Shown: positions 37,401 through 45,470 of the stretch, piece after piece | How positions within the stretch are numbered: the first letter of the stretch is position 1 | Layout of the letters: the number at the start of each line of letters is the position of its first letter | Origin: a virus | Direction: 5' to 3' (one strand) | IMG/VR virus record: IMGVR_UViG_3300009370_001603 | Span: 58,519 to 122,518 of that record | Length of the DNA: 64,000 nucleotides | Made by a program: the position numbers and the translations under genes | Notes under the pieces: model-generated | What the model was told of the DNA's origin: nothing | The model's input: only the letters and a program-made list of their open reading frames with translations | The model's database searches: none

Positions 37401-37436
37401 CGGCGTGACGCCATCACATTGACAACACTGTGTCAT
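34425..37436 (-). CDS. Cysteine-rich virion protein with mucin-like Thr/Pro linkers
   Basis: A 1,003-residue protein with dozens of cysteines, many as CC pairs. A repeated unit of the form G-x-CC-x(n)-C-x(3)-T-x(3)-C-x(4)-G-x(n)-C occurs near residues 15-60, 90-135 and 430-475, a pattern also known to me from secreted repeat proteins of environmental bacteria. Linkers are Thr/Pro-rich (TTPEPTTQPPVTTAPP near residue 65; two TTTTSPPGG copies near 425). The C-terminal 70 residues are Asp/Gly/Pro (DDGGDEDTGDAPD), a possible calcium-binding tail. No signal peptide is present. It lies in the fibre cluster, so it is probably on the virion, where the cysteines could cross-link or bind metal. The family is not named. 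Confidence 0.75.
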   Translation of the reverse strand: MTQCCQCDGVTPPPPPTGACCYGTEGCPPSNCDSVISEGDCLVKPCSRFYRDKTCAQITCITTTPEPTTQPPVTTAPPTTQPPTTDPPDPELGCCLPGEDDVHTCVNLTRTQCEDLGGTALSKTCEDAGSLACVKCCCPPTLSIPIRVKTDCEDCVMDETDTFNGVGLGGDLCSDPITYSDEGTFDCGDDWRATVVCQSQMPETAWLRWNYEGETCYGLKGFGHGEAGNCDEIIDGITFQLPAPCDDISDDCLCCNTTEPPDPECPECLDPDLRGDLGCALNPQPGCPNMGPCITISSEGQKLECCNDDGTKVEIFCNDPVGCCCCCPEFFSPCTPCQAAGGTDCEDDGDCPDNAGCGGVSCCKPDGTDGGIIEGLDNCCVSCPDGYTRQPPGGCPGGGGGPDPDPDPEPTPGGTTTTSPPGGTTTTSPPGPLGRCCYCGEYGLTCSMFTEAECDDKDGYWDGGQTCSAGCDDVAEMHGLVCTEGTGTGGGDDPPEDGPSCGSCYWVKKLVDGVWYWKLPTEEEFATAYGSGWETQWANICAGNTDWENDKPGWPMRHPDEPENNGCKCPCPDRIIDDSLVSDQPWVVDGGAFFPSAGRGEEDWPEGYCGKIAPDYITGSEWKQVGCGDGSCCRRHWSWPTTWSDGSPFGDEHKTEENYWLRIMGDWECEDNIKEADCLGYCNDSEKWNHGKDGCESKWSEDNHNCERYSPESNASTVDGWMPCNDCSCPSSFSVVAKLKVIGSDDNNTCGFEETSYTGDDVSLYPKATMTAESAARYLLDGGQNGTYYYVTSQQRFTCGGKKNPDGSDFDGDTWKYSFTCNSQKPKSSADRWMGWLETCQGKYSRLQAQNPDATNLCFKPPVWEFEVPVTKTDCPCCITCGQCTWEHDASGGGWTLLSSDCADGCECDDPPENTDPSHHAHAVIHTATKPCVQGGGGGGDGGDDDDDTGEAPDPGGGDDDDADTGGAPDPGGDDGGDEDTGDAPDSGGDDGGDEGDPGGGYS

Positions 37437-37454
37437 TACAAACTCCTAGTATAA

Positions 37455-40082
37455 TTAAGATCCGTCGCCGGAGCAACTCACAAAAACAGGTCTATTTTCT
37501 CCATTTACTCTTGCTGTTACAACAAACGCTGCTCCACCATCGGCGCCGGGACCATGAATATCTAGTTTCGAGTCTCTATTCGTTACCCACACTAAGCCAT
37601 CCGTGCCGTATCCTTGCTGATACGTTTGAGTTCTCATTAGTCCGCTAGTTGGGGAACCATAACTAGATGGTGCGTAAATATAATCTACCATAAAACCTTC
37701 GTAATGGCCAAACCAAGTGTCCATCCCCTGCTCGTCTCTTCGTATATAGTCTCCAGAATTCTGGACTCTAGCAACGGTTACATCATTATCAAACCAAGTT
37801 TGTACATTTTCAGTATCGCTATGTCCGGTAAGGTCAACATCTCTTCTGACCTCAAGGGGCGCTTGTGGGGAGAGTCTAGCATCTCCTATGGAGATCATCC
37901 TTCTACCATGATTTCCAGCTATAACATTTTGTATATTTATTCTAGCATTTACGTCTCCACTAGCGTATAATAGCCTTTGATTATTATTTAGACCTGTAAC
38001 AATTTCTATATTGTTATTTCCGCCAAGTGAATCGTGACCCGGAGTGTCAATCCCATTCAGGGCATTCTCGCCTATGCCTATACAGTTTCTATTGCCTGAG
38101 CTATTTAAGCCAGCACTCGACCCTATGAAGATAGAATCGGAAGACTGGTCTGCATTCTTTCCTGCGCTAGTACCAATCGCAATTGTATTTTCTAAATCAT
38201 CACAGTCGTAGCCCGCCTGATGCCCAATGAAGATCGGTGATGTGGAGGTTGCTAAACTAGTATTTGCAGTAGTACTATACGCTCCGGCTTGCGTGCCCAA
38301 AAATACGCCGTTCTTCCAGCCGGTAGATTCAACTCCCACCTCACATCCGATAAATACCGTACCAGAATTATTGACAACATCAATTCTTGATTCAGATTCT
38401 ATATCAGACCATACAAGGTTGCAATTCTCAGAAACGCTTGCGTAACCGCTGGAAACATAGGAAGCAAGGGCTTCTATACTAATCTTCCCAACCATCCTAT
38501 TGCTTCCCTCAGCAACTTCTAGAGGAAGATAGCTAGTCCCAGCATCTATACTGGAAGTAAGAGAAGAAGCTAGAGAAAGTTCACTGAAGTCTAATACGAG
38601 AAAGGTAGTATTTGCAGTGGTTCTTTTGTCGATGCCCGATGTTGCTGCTATTTGAAGATCTTCGGCAGAATCTAAAACCGTTCCGTTTGAAAACCTTATA
38701 GCGCCCAATAGTTTAATGTCACCGCTAACGGCAACGTAAGGCGTATCGTACTCAGGTAGAACAAAGCTCGGACTTGTGTTTGGAACTTCGCCACTTGGAA
38801 CAAAATCCACAAGAGTTTGGTTGTCATCAAACCTATTAGCAAACCTAAGAGATGCCATCCCTCTATGCTGTAAAGCCGAAACGGTATCCTTAAACTTGAG
38901 CACACCCACATTAACAAGGCCAAGATCAGTTGACTCTGCGGAATCAGTGAAAATCACTTGATTAGACTCACTGTCCACAGAGAAAAAGGCTCTATCATCA
39001 GCTGTCGCCACCACAGATAGGGATCTACTGTTTGTACCGCCAAGGCCCGCTTTTATCACTGGGTGCTCACCGTGACCAATTAATAAGGTATATTCATCTA
39101 ACTGTAGGTCTTGAGCTAGTGAGGTTCCTATAAGTATATTGTGTGAGAATATACTTCCCTGTTGCAGGGGTGACGCAATGGTTGGTGTTAGGTTTCTAGA
39201 ACCTAATATGGTCATAAATGAAGCATTGTTGTTAGTAAGGTTGCTATGACCCACTATGGTGTTCTCTGCCCCGCTGTCTACACCGCTACCGGCATAACAT
39301 CCAACCAGAGTGTTGTCATCACCCGTACTTAACCTATAACCGGCAGCAAAGCCATATACAGTATCGCAGGATAACGCAGCGTTGTCATTACAGCCAAAAG
39401 AAGATAAGGGGGCGTACAAGCCACCAAACGTATTGTTGCCGTCGGTCTTTAGGAAGCCGCTGGGGTGTGAAAGATTAAACTCTTTTCCAGCGTCGTCTAA
39501 GAAGAATAGGCTTTGCCGCTCAGAACAGCCAACGTCAGGTTTGACATATATTTTCCCAAATGAAGACGTGTTAGTGGGAGTACTAGCCTGCTCTTTTAGG
39601 GCTATCGTTCCACTATTGGTAGTACCGCCATGCCAGATTGTGAGCGGTGAATTTGGGGTGAATTTTCTTGAGGATTGAAATTTAGTAGTACCAATGCCCA
39701 CGAAGTTGTTGCTCGTGACGGACATAAATCCAGATTCTACGCCGCCGCAACCACTGGGTCTTATTGAAGAAAAATCTATGTAGCTATCTGTGGGTGAATA
39801 TGATATCTGAAGACCTGAAGCTTTAGCGTTTCCATTAGAGAGTAACTCAAGACTACTCTTTTCTAAGTCCAAGCTAGAAAACCTGATATTAGATTCCCCA
39901 GAGGACTGAACATTGAAAACTGTTTCTGGTAATATCGGATGGGCGTTTTCCGCGTGGGGCATATTGGTAACACCCACCAATCCGGATGGATGAGATCCAA
40001 TAAAACCATTCCTCATAACGGTCAGAGCTTCAAGTATGCCAGTCTGCCCATCATGTATGTGTAGTGAAAATCTGTCTTTCAT
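37455..40082 (-). CDS. Tail fibre with YadA-like repeats
   Basis: An 875-residue fibre. It begins MKDRFSLHIHDGQTGILEAL and contains two clusters of IG-x-x-AG repeats (GFAAGYRLSTGDDNTLVGCY near 240; NTIAIGTSAGKNADQSSDSI near 620). This is the beta-roll type seen in the 1,633- and 544-residue fibres. It starts 20 bases after the 544-residue fibre ends and is followed by the Cys-rich gene, so these are one late operon. Probably part of the receptor-binding apparatus. Confidence 0.8.
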   Translation of the reverse strand: MKDRFSLHIHDGQTGILEALTVMRNGFIGSHPSGLVGVTNMPHAENAHPILPETVFNVQSSGESNIRFSSLDLEKSSLELLSNGNAKASGLQISYSPTDSYIDFSSIRPSGCGGVESGFMSVTSNNFVGIGTTKFQSSRKFTPNSPLTIWHGGTTNSGTIALKEQASTPTNTSSFGKIYVKPDVGCSERQSLFFLDDAGKEFNLSHPSGFLKTDGNNTFGGLYAPLSSFGCNDNAALSCDTVYGFAAGYRLSTGDDNTLVGCYAGSGVDSGAENTIVGHSNLTNNNASFMTILGSRNLTPTIASPLQQGSIFSHNILIGTSLAQDLQLDEYTLLIGHGEHPVIKAGLGGTNSRSLSVVATADDRAFFSVDSESNQVIFTDSAESTDLGLVNVGVLKFKDTVSALQHRGMASLRFANRFDDNQTLVDFVPSGEVPNTSPSFVLPEYDTPYVAVSGDIKLLGAIRFSNGTVLDSAEDLQIAATSGIDKRTTANTTFLVLDFSELSLASSLTSSIDAGTSYLPLEVAEGSNRMVGKISIEALASYVSSGYASVSENCNLVWSDIESESRIDVVNNSGTVFIGCEVGVESTGWKNGVFLGTQAGAYSTTANTSLATSTSPIFIGHQAGYDCDDLENTIAIGTSAGKNADQSSDSIFIGSSAGLNSSGNRNCIGIGENALNGIDTPGHDSLGGNNNIEIVTGLNNNQRLLYASGDVNARINIQNVIAGNHGRRMISIGDARLSPQAPLEVRRDVDLTGHSDTENVQTWFDNDVTVARVQNSGDYIRRDEQGMDTWFGHYEGFMVDYIYAPSSYGSPTSGLMRTQTYQQGYGTDGLVWVTNRDSKLDIHGPGADGGAAFVVTARVNGENRPVFVSCSGDGS

Positions 40083-40102
40083 CTAATGTGCCTTTTTAGT
40101 TA

Positions 40103-41737
40103 TTATCCCGGTAATGGAAAACTAGCCATAGAGTTGTTACTGTCACAATTAACTGCCTCTGTATCCATCTCATCGTGATAGACCCAGCTAAAACCTCGTA
40201 AAGTATTACAGCTTTTTACTCTAGACGCAAATTGATTAGAAATTTGTACACCAGAGTCCACGCTCCCGAAGAGAACGGATAGGTCGTGCCCACTGGGGTT
40301 TCCATCAATAAGGTAATCGCCCGAAGGGGACAAGAAATCAACATCTTTACTGCAATAGCCGCTGTCTATGATTCCTAACGGACCAAAACCTAAATTATTT
40401 CCTGAGTCTAGGAAGTTAGTTCTTATACCAATGCCAAAACATCCGCTTTGAGTTACTAAGGATAGCCTATCTCTTGGTCCTAAAACCCTCTCAGTTTGTA
40501 CATGTCTACCTGAATCTACTTCTATAGAAACGTTTGACTGCCATCTAGCTCTGGAATAATGATCGTCTACCTCTAGTGCGCAAGAATTAATTGTTTGATC
40601 TGGAAATCTAAATAGGAATTTATAGTCTCTTTGATAATCGGCCCCGCTAGAGTGTATCTCAAATCCACCACCATCTATGGCCTCGTCACTTAAAAAACCA
40701 CATATGCCATCGTTGTGGAAGCCCAAATCTTCTGGATCACAGAAACCGCTGGTGGCTAAATGTAGTGTCTTGCAGTCATAGAGGCATTCATTGATATGGT
40801 TGTAATTAACATCATTTGCGTGAAGCTGTCCGCTAATAACAACGTCGTTAAACCACCCATCCCATCTTAAGTGTTTATGGCCTAAAGAGTATAATGCATC
40901 TTCTTGGGGTACAACATGACCTTTAATGGTCATTATGCCGTGATCACCAGAGGGGCTATCTGTGGCAACCCCAACCTTGCCTCCAGAGAAATATACAACC
41001 TCGTTCACAGAATTCCAAGCGTAATCAGATATACCAATATTTCCATCACCACTGATCAGTGGGGTTATATCTCCAGATACTTGGAGGGTGCCGCCATCTG
41101 TGTGCGTGGAATTTACAGCGACACCAAGTCTTAGATTGTCTAATTCGCCGTATAAAAGCGGTCTTTTGCCAGAGTTGGCAACGATGTCACAGGTAGCGTC
41201 AGAGTCAAAGCCCGGATAGACACCTAAGTAAAATTTATTGTCAGTATTTGAATCAACAAAGTGGCCAGCACCGTGGCCTATTGCTATATTAAAATCTCCA
41301 TTTTTGTTTGACAGTAAAGAGAAGTTACCTAAGCCTATGTTCCCAGAGCCATTTACATTGCCACCCAAGGCATTAAGGCCGACAGCGACATTGTGGGTAC
41401 CCTGTAGATTGCACCCTAAAGCATAAGACCCAAGGGCGGTGTTTCCGCTACTTGCATAGTTGGCCCCTAAAGAATAATAGCCATAAGCCGTATTGTCAAT
41501 ACTGAGCCTATTTGCTAGGTGTATTTTACCTAGAGCAAGATCTCCCCCTTTAGTCGTCCTGAAATCAGGAGTGGCGAAATTGGAGGTTGCAATTTTCTTT
41601 CCATCCAGAAAGAGATGGACAGAATCTATCAGGTCAATCAGGCTTTCCCTGAGATCTTCTGGGGAAATCTGCTGAGTTGCATTGTCTGGTAATAGACCCT
41701 GTATTTTTGAGATGTACTCAGACTTTGATAGAATCAT
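40103..41737 (-). CDS. Tail fibre with N-terminal docking motif and short beta-roll
   Basis: A 544-residue fibre. Residues 14-37 (LLPDNATQQISPEDLRESLI) share the docking pattern of the 333-residue protein at 22650-23651. Residues about 85-165 hold six to seven beta-roll units (NTAYGYYSLG, NTALGSYALG, NVAVGLNALGG). The C-terminal half is beta-rich without recognised domains. An AAAGGC precedes the ATG. Confidence 0.8.
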   Translation of the reverse strand: MILSKSEYISKIQGLLPDNATQQISPEDLRESLIDLIDSVHLFLDGKKIATSNFATPDFRTTKGGDLALGKIHLANRLSIDNTAYGYYSLGANYASSGNTALGSYALGCNLQGTHNVAVGLNALGGNVNGSGNIGLGNFSLLSNKNGDFNIAIGHGAGHFVDSNTDNKFYLGVYPGFDSDATCDIVANSGKRPLLYGELDNLRLGVAVNSTHTDGGTLQVSGDITPLISGDGNIGISDYAWNSVNEVVYFSGGKVGVATDSPSGDHGIMTIKGHVVPQEDALYSLGHKHLRWDGWFNDVVISGQLHANDVNYNHINECLYDCKTLHLATSGFCDPEDLGFHNDGICGFLSDEAIDGGGFEIHSSGADYQRDYKFLFRFPDQTINSCALEVDDHYSRARWQSNVSIEVDSGRHVQTERVLGPRDRLSLVTQSGCFGIGIRTNFLDSGNNLGFGPLGIIDSGYCSKDVDFLSPSGDYLIDGNPSGHDLSVLFGSVDSGVQISNQFASRVKSCNTLRGFSWVYHDEMDTEAVNCDSNNSMASFPLPG

Positions 41738-41756
41738 TTATACAGCCTTTATTGAT

Positions 41757-42275
41757 TTATTTAAAGCTAATTTGCAAAGTTGAAACATCAAACTTCACGG
41801 TATCACCAGCATATATTACTCGCGGGTTATCTAGAGCGGCGTGCATTAATAGGTTTCCAGTTCCATATTCTCCAGAATCGACAATAGCAATTCCAGAAAC
41901 CCATCCCCAGTCCACTAACGCGGCAGAACCCTCACCAGCGTCAAACAAAAAGGAATCAGTATTTTTTATTAGCCCACTTCCAGCCGCGTGGTCATCTGCG
42001 TGGTAGGTCCATTTTCCATTTCCAGCCGTTGCTGGTACACCAAGGTCTAGCCGTCTGTAACCAGTATCGTTACCATTTGCATCCCCAGAGGGAAGTTCTG
42101 GTAGTAAGGTTGCATCATAAGTTCCACCCTTTTGGTAGTGCGAAACTCCAGTATTTGCATCGCTTGGAACACCGCTAGTTAGCGCGATAGCTACATTTAG
42201 CGGTTTCGAGAAGGTTTCACCCCTGAAAATGTGGTGTAATAGTCCAGATTCAAGATAATCTGATAAAGCTGCCAT
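41757..42275 (-). CDS. Phage structural protein of the short LSDYLE type
   Basis: A 172-residue protein beginning MAALSDYLESGLLHHIFRGE, followed by NVAIALTSG and a C-terminal WGWVSGIAIVDSG-GN-LL-ALDNPRVIYAGD pattern. This arrangement is frequent among phage virion proteins annotated as hypothetical or tail-fibre-associated; its exact place in the virion is not known to me. It is the first gene after the capsid terminator and has a late promoter 51 bases upstream, so it opens the fibre operon. Confidence 0.7.
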   Translation of the reverse strand: MAALSDYLESGLLHHIFRGETFSKPLNVAIALTSGVPSDANTGVSHYQKGGTYDATLLPELPSGDANGNDTGYRRLDLGVPATAGNGKWTYHADDHAAGSGLIKNTDSFLFDAGEGSAALVDWGWVSGIAIVDSGEYGTGNLLMHAALDNPRVIYAGDTVKFDVSTLQISFK

Positions 42276-42325
42276 AGTTTAACTCCTAGTATTAGTCCTT
42301 AAATTGAGGTTTTAAATTATATAGT

Positions 42326-42334
42326 ATTATACAC
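42326..42334 (-). promoter_or_regulatory. Late promoter candidate (GTGTATAAT)
   Basis: GTGTATAATACTATATAA on the minus strand immediately after the capsid terminator and 51 bases before the 172-residue structural gene; restarts transcription for the fibre operon. Confidence 0.6.
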
Positions 42335-42373
42335 AAAAAAGAGCCACTCCCAAGAAAATGGAAGTGACTCTTT
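42335..42373 (-). terminator. Intrinsic terminator after the major capsid gene
   Basis: On the minus strand, AAAGAGTCACTTCC pairs with GGGAGTGGCTCTTT (14 pairs, two G-U) around a short loop, followed by a T run. It lies 30 bases after the capsid stop and directly before a late promoter, so it insulates capsid from fibre expression. Confidence 0.85.
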
Positions 42374-42402
42374 AGAGGTAACGGTGACTATGCTAACTCG
42401 TG

Positions 42403-43416
42403 TTAGAACGAACCAAGGATAACTCGTCTGTTATCCAGTACGCCAAATCCAAGTTCAGCAAAACCGTAGTAACCAGCTCGTTGCTGACGATGAAGCGTAG
42501 GATCTTCAAAAATCTCTACATTTTGCTTCATTGGCATGATAAAGCTGTCATTTGCAGCCTGATCGATACCAACAACAAGCTCAAGGTCAGCGGATTGAAC
42601 AGAACCGCCAAGGCCGTCTGACGCTGAGAAGAAAGTCTGGTATTCTTGACCTTCTCCAAGTTCATCGAGATCATGCAAATTCACACCAAAGATTCGTGTG
42701 ATTGGAGCACCGCCTTCAGAAGCGGTGTAGATTTCTCGACGGGTTACTTCGTCAATCTGATCAAGACCCCAGTTACGGACATCTTCAAGAGCCTCTGGTG
42801 AGACGTAAAGATCAGTAAGACGACCGCGATTAGCCGATCCAGTGTTACCGCCCGCATTTCGTCGCATAACAGTCTGCATCAGGGAAACTAATCGCTTGCT
42901 AAACATTCCAGCCGTGGCATCGCCATCGTAGACCAGAATGTTACGATCAACGCCAGCAGCAAGAATAGTATGCCAACCGTCGTCATTCATCTTCTTGACG
43001 AAACCGGCTTCTAGAACCTGCATTGCGCGACCAACAATATCCCAACGAGCCTCACGAGCATAACGAAGCAAGTAATCAATACTCGAAGTGATGCTGTAGG
43101 TTGGGATCATGACATAATCGCTCTCTACCGCTCGTTCCGGTACGCGACCATGACCCGGATTGGTATAAGCTACGTGCTCACCCTCAAGTCCGGGAGAAAT
43201 CAAGTCAAGTGGATACTCCGTAGAGGCTCCCGGCTCAACATTGATAGTTTCAAAAATATCACCAAGGATATTTCCGACAAGAACGCCTTTTCGCAAAGGA
43301 AGTTCTAATGCTTTAGCGAATTCACGCTGTGCGGCGTATGCGACATTTTGATCGCTATCGCCCGATTTTTTAAGCAACGAAATAAATTCATCGCTTGGTC
43401 TTTCTGTAAGTGACAT
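42403..43416 (-). CDS. Major capsid protein (HK97-fold, by position and pattern)
   Basis: I place the start at the ATG at 43414-43416 (MSLTERPSDEFISLLKKSGD) because AAAGGAG lies just upstream. The same frame stays open 46 codons further to 43554, but that part overlaps the decoration gene and looks spurious. The 337-residue product has an N-terminal helical arm, QVLEAGFVKKMNDDGWHTIL and a late NVEIFEDPTLHRQQRAGYY segment, as in HK97-type shells. The order is portal, protease/scaffold, decoration, then this gene, followed by a strong terminator. High expression is expected. Confidence 0.85.
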   Translation of the reverse strand: MSLTERPSDEFISLLKKSGDSDQNVAYAAQREFAKALELPLRKGVLVGNILGDIFETINVEPGASTEYPLDLISPGLEGEHVAYTNPGHGRVPERAVESDYVMIPTYSITSSIDYLLRYAREARWDIVGRAMQVLEAGFVKKMNDDGWHTILAAGVDRNILVYDGDATAGMFSKRLVSLMQTVMRRNAGGNTGSANRGRLTDLYVSPEALEDVRNWGLDQIDEVTRREIYTASEGGAPITRIFGVNLHDLDELGEGQEYQTFFSASDGLGGSVQSADLELVVGIDQAANDSFIMPMKQNVEIFEDPTLHRQQRAGYYGFAELGFGVLDNRRVILGSF

Positions 43417-43441
43417 ATTATTATCTCCTTTATTTGGGCGA

Positions 43442-43945
43442 TTAAGCGTTATGGGGAAGGTTGACGTATACTTTAGCATACCCATCTGCGTCTTTACGGG
43501 ACATAAAACGTCCGATGCAGAGAGCGCCTGAAGCACCCGTAAACAGGGTTGCATTAGTTATTGCGCCTGCGGTTGCATCCCCGACGCCTTCACCTACGGC
43601 ATAGGCTTTTTCGCCAGCCTTCGGTGTGCCTTCGAGGTTGTTCGTAACAACCCAGCCTTTAGTAAGTACTGTAACCTTGCCACCCTTTTGTACCTCGTCC
43701 TTGTATTGGTTGAGGTGGGTTCTGGTCAAGTCTTTATCGACAACATCGTTCAGAAGGATGCCGACTGGGATATCAAGTTTGGTCGCCGCTTTATAAGTGA
43801 CAAGGTTTTCGCCCTGATCCATTGCTGCACCAGAAGCTTGACCCTGATCTGCTAAAACAACAACGCCACCACGAGTGACCGCACCAGCATTGTAGAAAAA
43901 GCTGATATCTGTTGATTCTTCATATCTATCTGCTTTAAGAGCCAT
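43442..43945 (-). CDS. Capsid decoration-like protein
   Basis: A 167-residue beta-rich protein (GAVTRGGVVVLADQGQ, then KGGKVTVLTKGWVVTNN, then KAGEKAYAVGEG) encoded between the scaffold and the major capsid gene, where head decoration proteins lie. The repeated short strands and lack of helices agree with that role. The evidence is order and composition, not a recognised family match. Confidence 0.65.
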   Translation of the reverse strand: MALKADRYEESTDISFFYNAGAVTRGGVVVLADQGQASGAAMDQGENLVTYKAATKLDIPVGILLNDVVDKDLTRTHLNQYKDEVQKGGKVTVLTKGWVVTNNLEGTPKAGEKAYAVGEGVGDATAGAITNATLFTGASGALCIGRFMSRKDADGYAKVYVNLPHNA

Positions 43946-43965
43946 GATTATAATCTCCTGTTAAA

Positions 43966-44619
43966 TTACTTGTTAAGTACGTGATTTTCTAACCAGCTAG
44001 AAACACTAGCTCTGGTTGCTTCCATTTCATCTTCAACTTCGGCTTCGACCAAAGTGGCTTCCGACGTTTCGACTTCTTCGAAAGCTTCCTGAGTAATTTC
44101 AGCTTCAGCTTCCTCTTCAGTTTCAGTTTCAGCTTCTTCTGCTTTAACATCATCTTCCTTCTTTTCGTCCTTTTTGTCGTCCTTCTTTTTCTTATCGAAC
44201 CATTTTGCAACAATGGCGTTGAACGCTTCGTCGCTAAGGGCCGCATAAAGTTCGAGGGACTCTTCAGCTTCTTCGTCTTCAAAGCCAGCCTCAACAAGTG
44301 AAGTCTTTCTTTGTTCCGCTTTCTCTTTCAGTCTCATGTCTTCCATTTCTTTCATGGAAACAGCGAGTTCTTCTTGAGATTGAGCCAGAGCATCTTCAAG
44401 TTCAGCAACGCGAGCCTGTGTGCTCTTAATGCTTTCTTCTAATTCTGCAATACTTGCATCCTTATCTTGAATTGTGCCTTCAAATGCCTCAATCGTAGAG
44501 GCAAATTCATTATCTTTAGCTTCTTCGATTTTTGCTTTAATAGCTTCATTTTCTGCTTTCGAGGCAGTGAGTTCTGCACGAACTTCTTCCAACTGCTTCT
44601 CCAAAAGATTATCAGCCAT
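43966..44619 (-). CDS. Nested in-frame scaffolding protein
   Basis: An ATG at 44617-44619 in the same frame as the protease is preceded by TATAGGAGATTTTACC, an AGGAG spaced for initiation. Starting here gives MADNLLEKQLEEV and 217 residues that form exactly the coiled-coil scaffold half. A scaffold made from an internal start of the protease gene is the arrangement of lambda C/Nu3. The sequence evidence is the ribosome site and the domain boundary; expression is inferred. Confidence 0.75.
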   Translation of the reverse strand: MADNLLEKQLEEVRAELTASKAENEAIKAKIEEAKDNEFASTIEAFEGTIQDKDASIAELEESIKSTQARVAELEDALAQSQEELAVSMKEMEDMRLKEKAEQRKTSLVEAGFEDEEAEESLELYAALSDEAFNAIVAKWFDKKKKDDKKDEKKEDDVKAEEAETETEEEAEAEITQEAFEEVETSEATLVEAEVEDEMEATRASVSSWLENHVLNK

Positions 44620-45414
44620 GGTAAAATCTCCTATATTAAAATTAGAGTTGTGATCTACGTCAAACGCGACAGATTTTAAAATTATACTTCTTGGGTTCGC
44701 GGGTTTGGCCACCAAGCCTTTACCTGAAAAAGAAATATTCTTTAAGGCTCTACCCACTTTGTAACCTTCATATTCTCCATTTCCTCCATAAGATCTTAGG
44801 TGTTTAGTCAGAAATGCTGACTCCTCGTCTCTAGCTAAAATCTTGGCACTTCCTTCTTTGTCAATCAAAGCGTAATCAAAACCAGCAAATAGGCATTCCA
44901 TAGAAACGTACCATTTGCCATCTTTGATTTCAGCTATAATTTTACTCATTCTTTCTTGATTCTCTAGGCCGGTCCAGCTGTTGTATAAAACAGCCTGAGT
45001 TACAATGTCGAACTCGTCCGGCATCTGAGCATCGTCAGCTACGGTCTTCCCGTCTTTACTTAAAACATAGCTCCCGGTAATATGGCCGATGATATCATTT
45101 TCATCGTGCATAAAGTTAAATTGTTTATCTTCGGGAGTGTCTCTAGCTTCCCAAGTCGCCTTGGAGAGGAATACATCATCATTCTTATTCCACCCAGTGG
45201 AAACCAGTACGGATTCTAAGTAGTATAGATCTATCTGGTCTTTATTCTCCGCTAGGATTTTATCAAGTATTTCTTTGTCTGATATGACATCCTTCGCAGC
45301 ATTTACGTCGCCCTGATGAAGCGTTGCTTCCGCACAATAGGCGACACTAGCGGTACTTTTGACAAGATCGCCAACTCCATCGTCTATTTCTTTTTGATAT
45401 ATTTTTATAGTCAT
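43966..45414 (-). CDS. Prohead protease-scaffold fusion
   Basis: A 482-residue protein. The N-terminal 260 residues look like the HK97-type (S78) prohead protease: FMHDENDIIGHITG (H near residue 103) and GKWYVSMECLF (Ser near 172) match the catalytic H-D-x(n)-IG and xS motifs of that family. The C-terminal 217 residues are an acidic coiled coil (EKQLEEVRAELTASKAENEA, then EAETETEEEAEAEI), typical of scaffolding. An internal start with its own ribosome site exists at residue 266. A late promoter sits only 17 bases upstream. The protease would cleave scaffold and capsid N-termini during maturation. Confidence 0.85.
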   Translation of the reverse strand: MTIKIYQKEIDDGVGDLVKSTASVAYCAEATLHQGDVNAAKDVISDKEILDKILAENKDQIDLYYLESVLVSTGWNKNDDVFLSKATWEARDTPEDKQFNFMHDENDIIGHITGSYVLSKDGKTVADDAQMPDEFDIVTQAVLYNSWTGLENQERMSKIIAEIKDGKWYVSMECLFAGFDYALIDKEGSAKILARDEESAFLTKHLRSYGGNGEYEGYKVGRALKNISFSGKGLVAKPANPRSIILKSVAFDVDHNSNFNIGDFTMADNLLEKQLEEVRAELTASKAENEAIKAKIEEAKDNEFASTIEAFEGTIQDKDASIAELEESIKSTQARVAELEDALAQSQEELAVSMKEMEDMRLKEKAEQRKTSLVEAGFEDEEAEESLELYAALSDEAFNAIVAKWFDKKKKDDKKDEKKEDDVKAEEAETETEEEAEAEITQEAFEEVETSEATLVEAEVEDEMEATRASVSSWLENHVLNK

Positions 45415-45430
45415 TTTAAAACCTCAAGAC

Positions 45431-45439
45431 ATTATACAC
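45431..45439 (-). promoter_or_regulatory. Late promoter candidate (GTGTATAAT)
   Basis: Minus-strand GTGTATAAT 17 bases before the prohead protease start; a short leader if used. Same motif as the other late sites. Confidence 0.55.
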
Positions 45440-45470
45440 AAAAACTGAAAAAAAGTTAAAAAAACACTAT

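Noticed and set aside
43417-43554. 46-codon N-terminal extension of the major capsid gene
   Set aside because: It overlaps the decoration gene, has no ribosome site, and a strong AAAGGAG precedes the internal ATG at 43414-43416.
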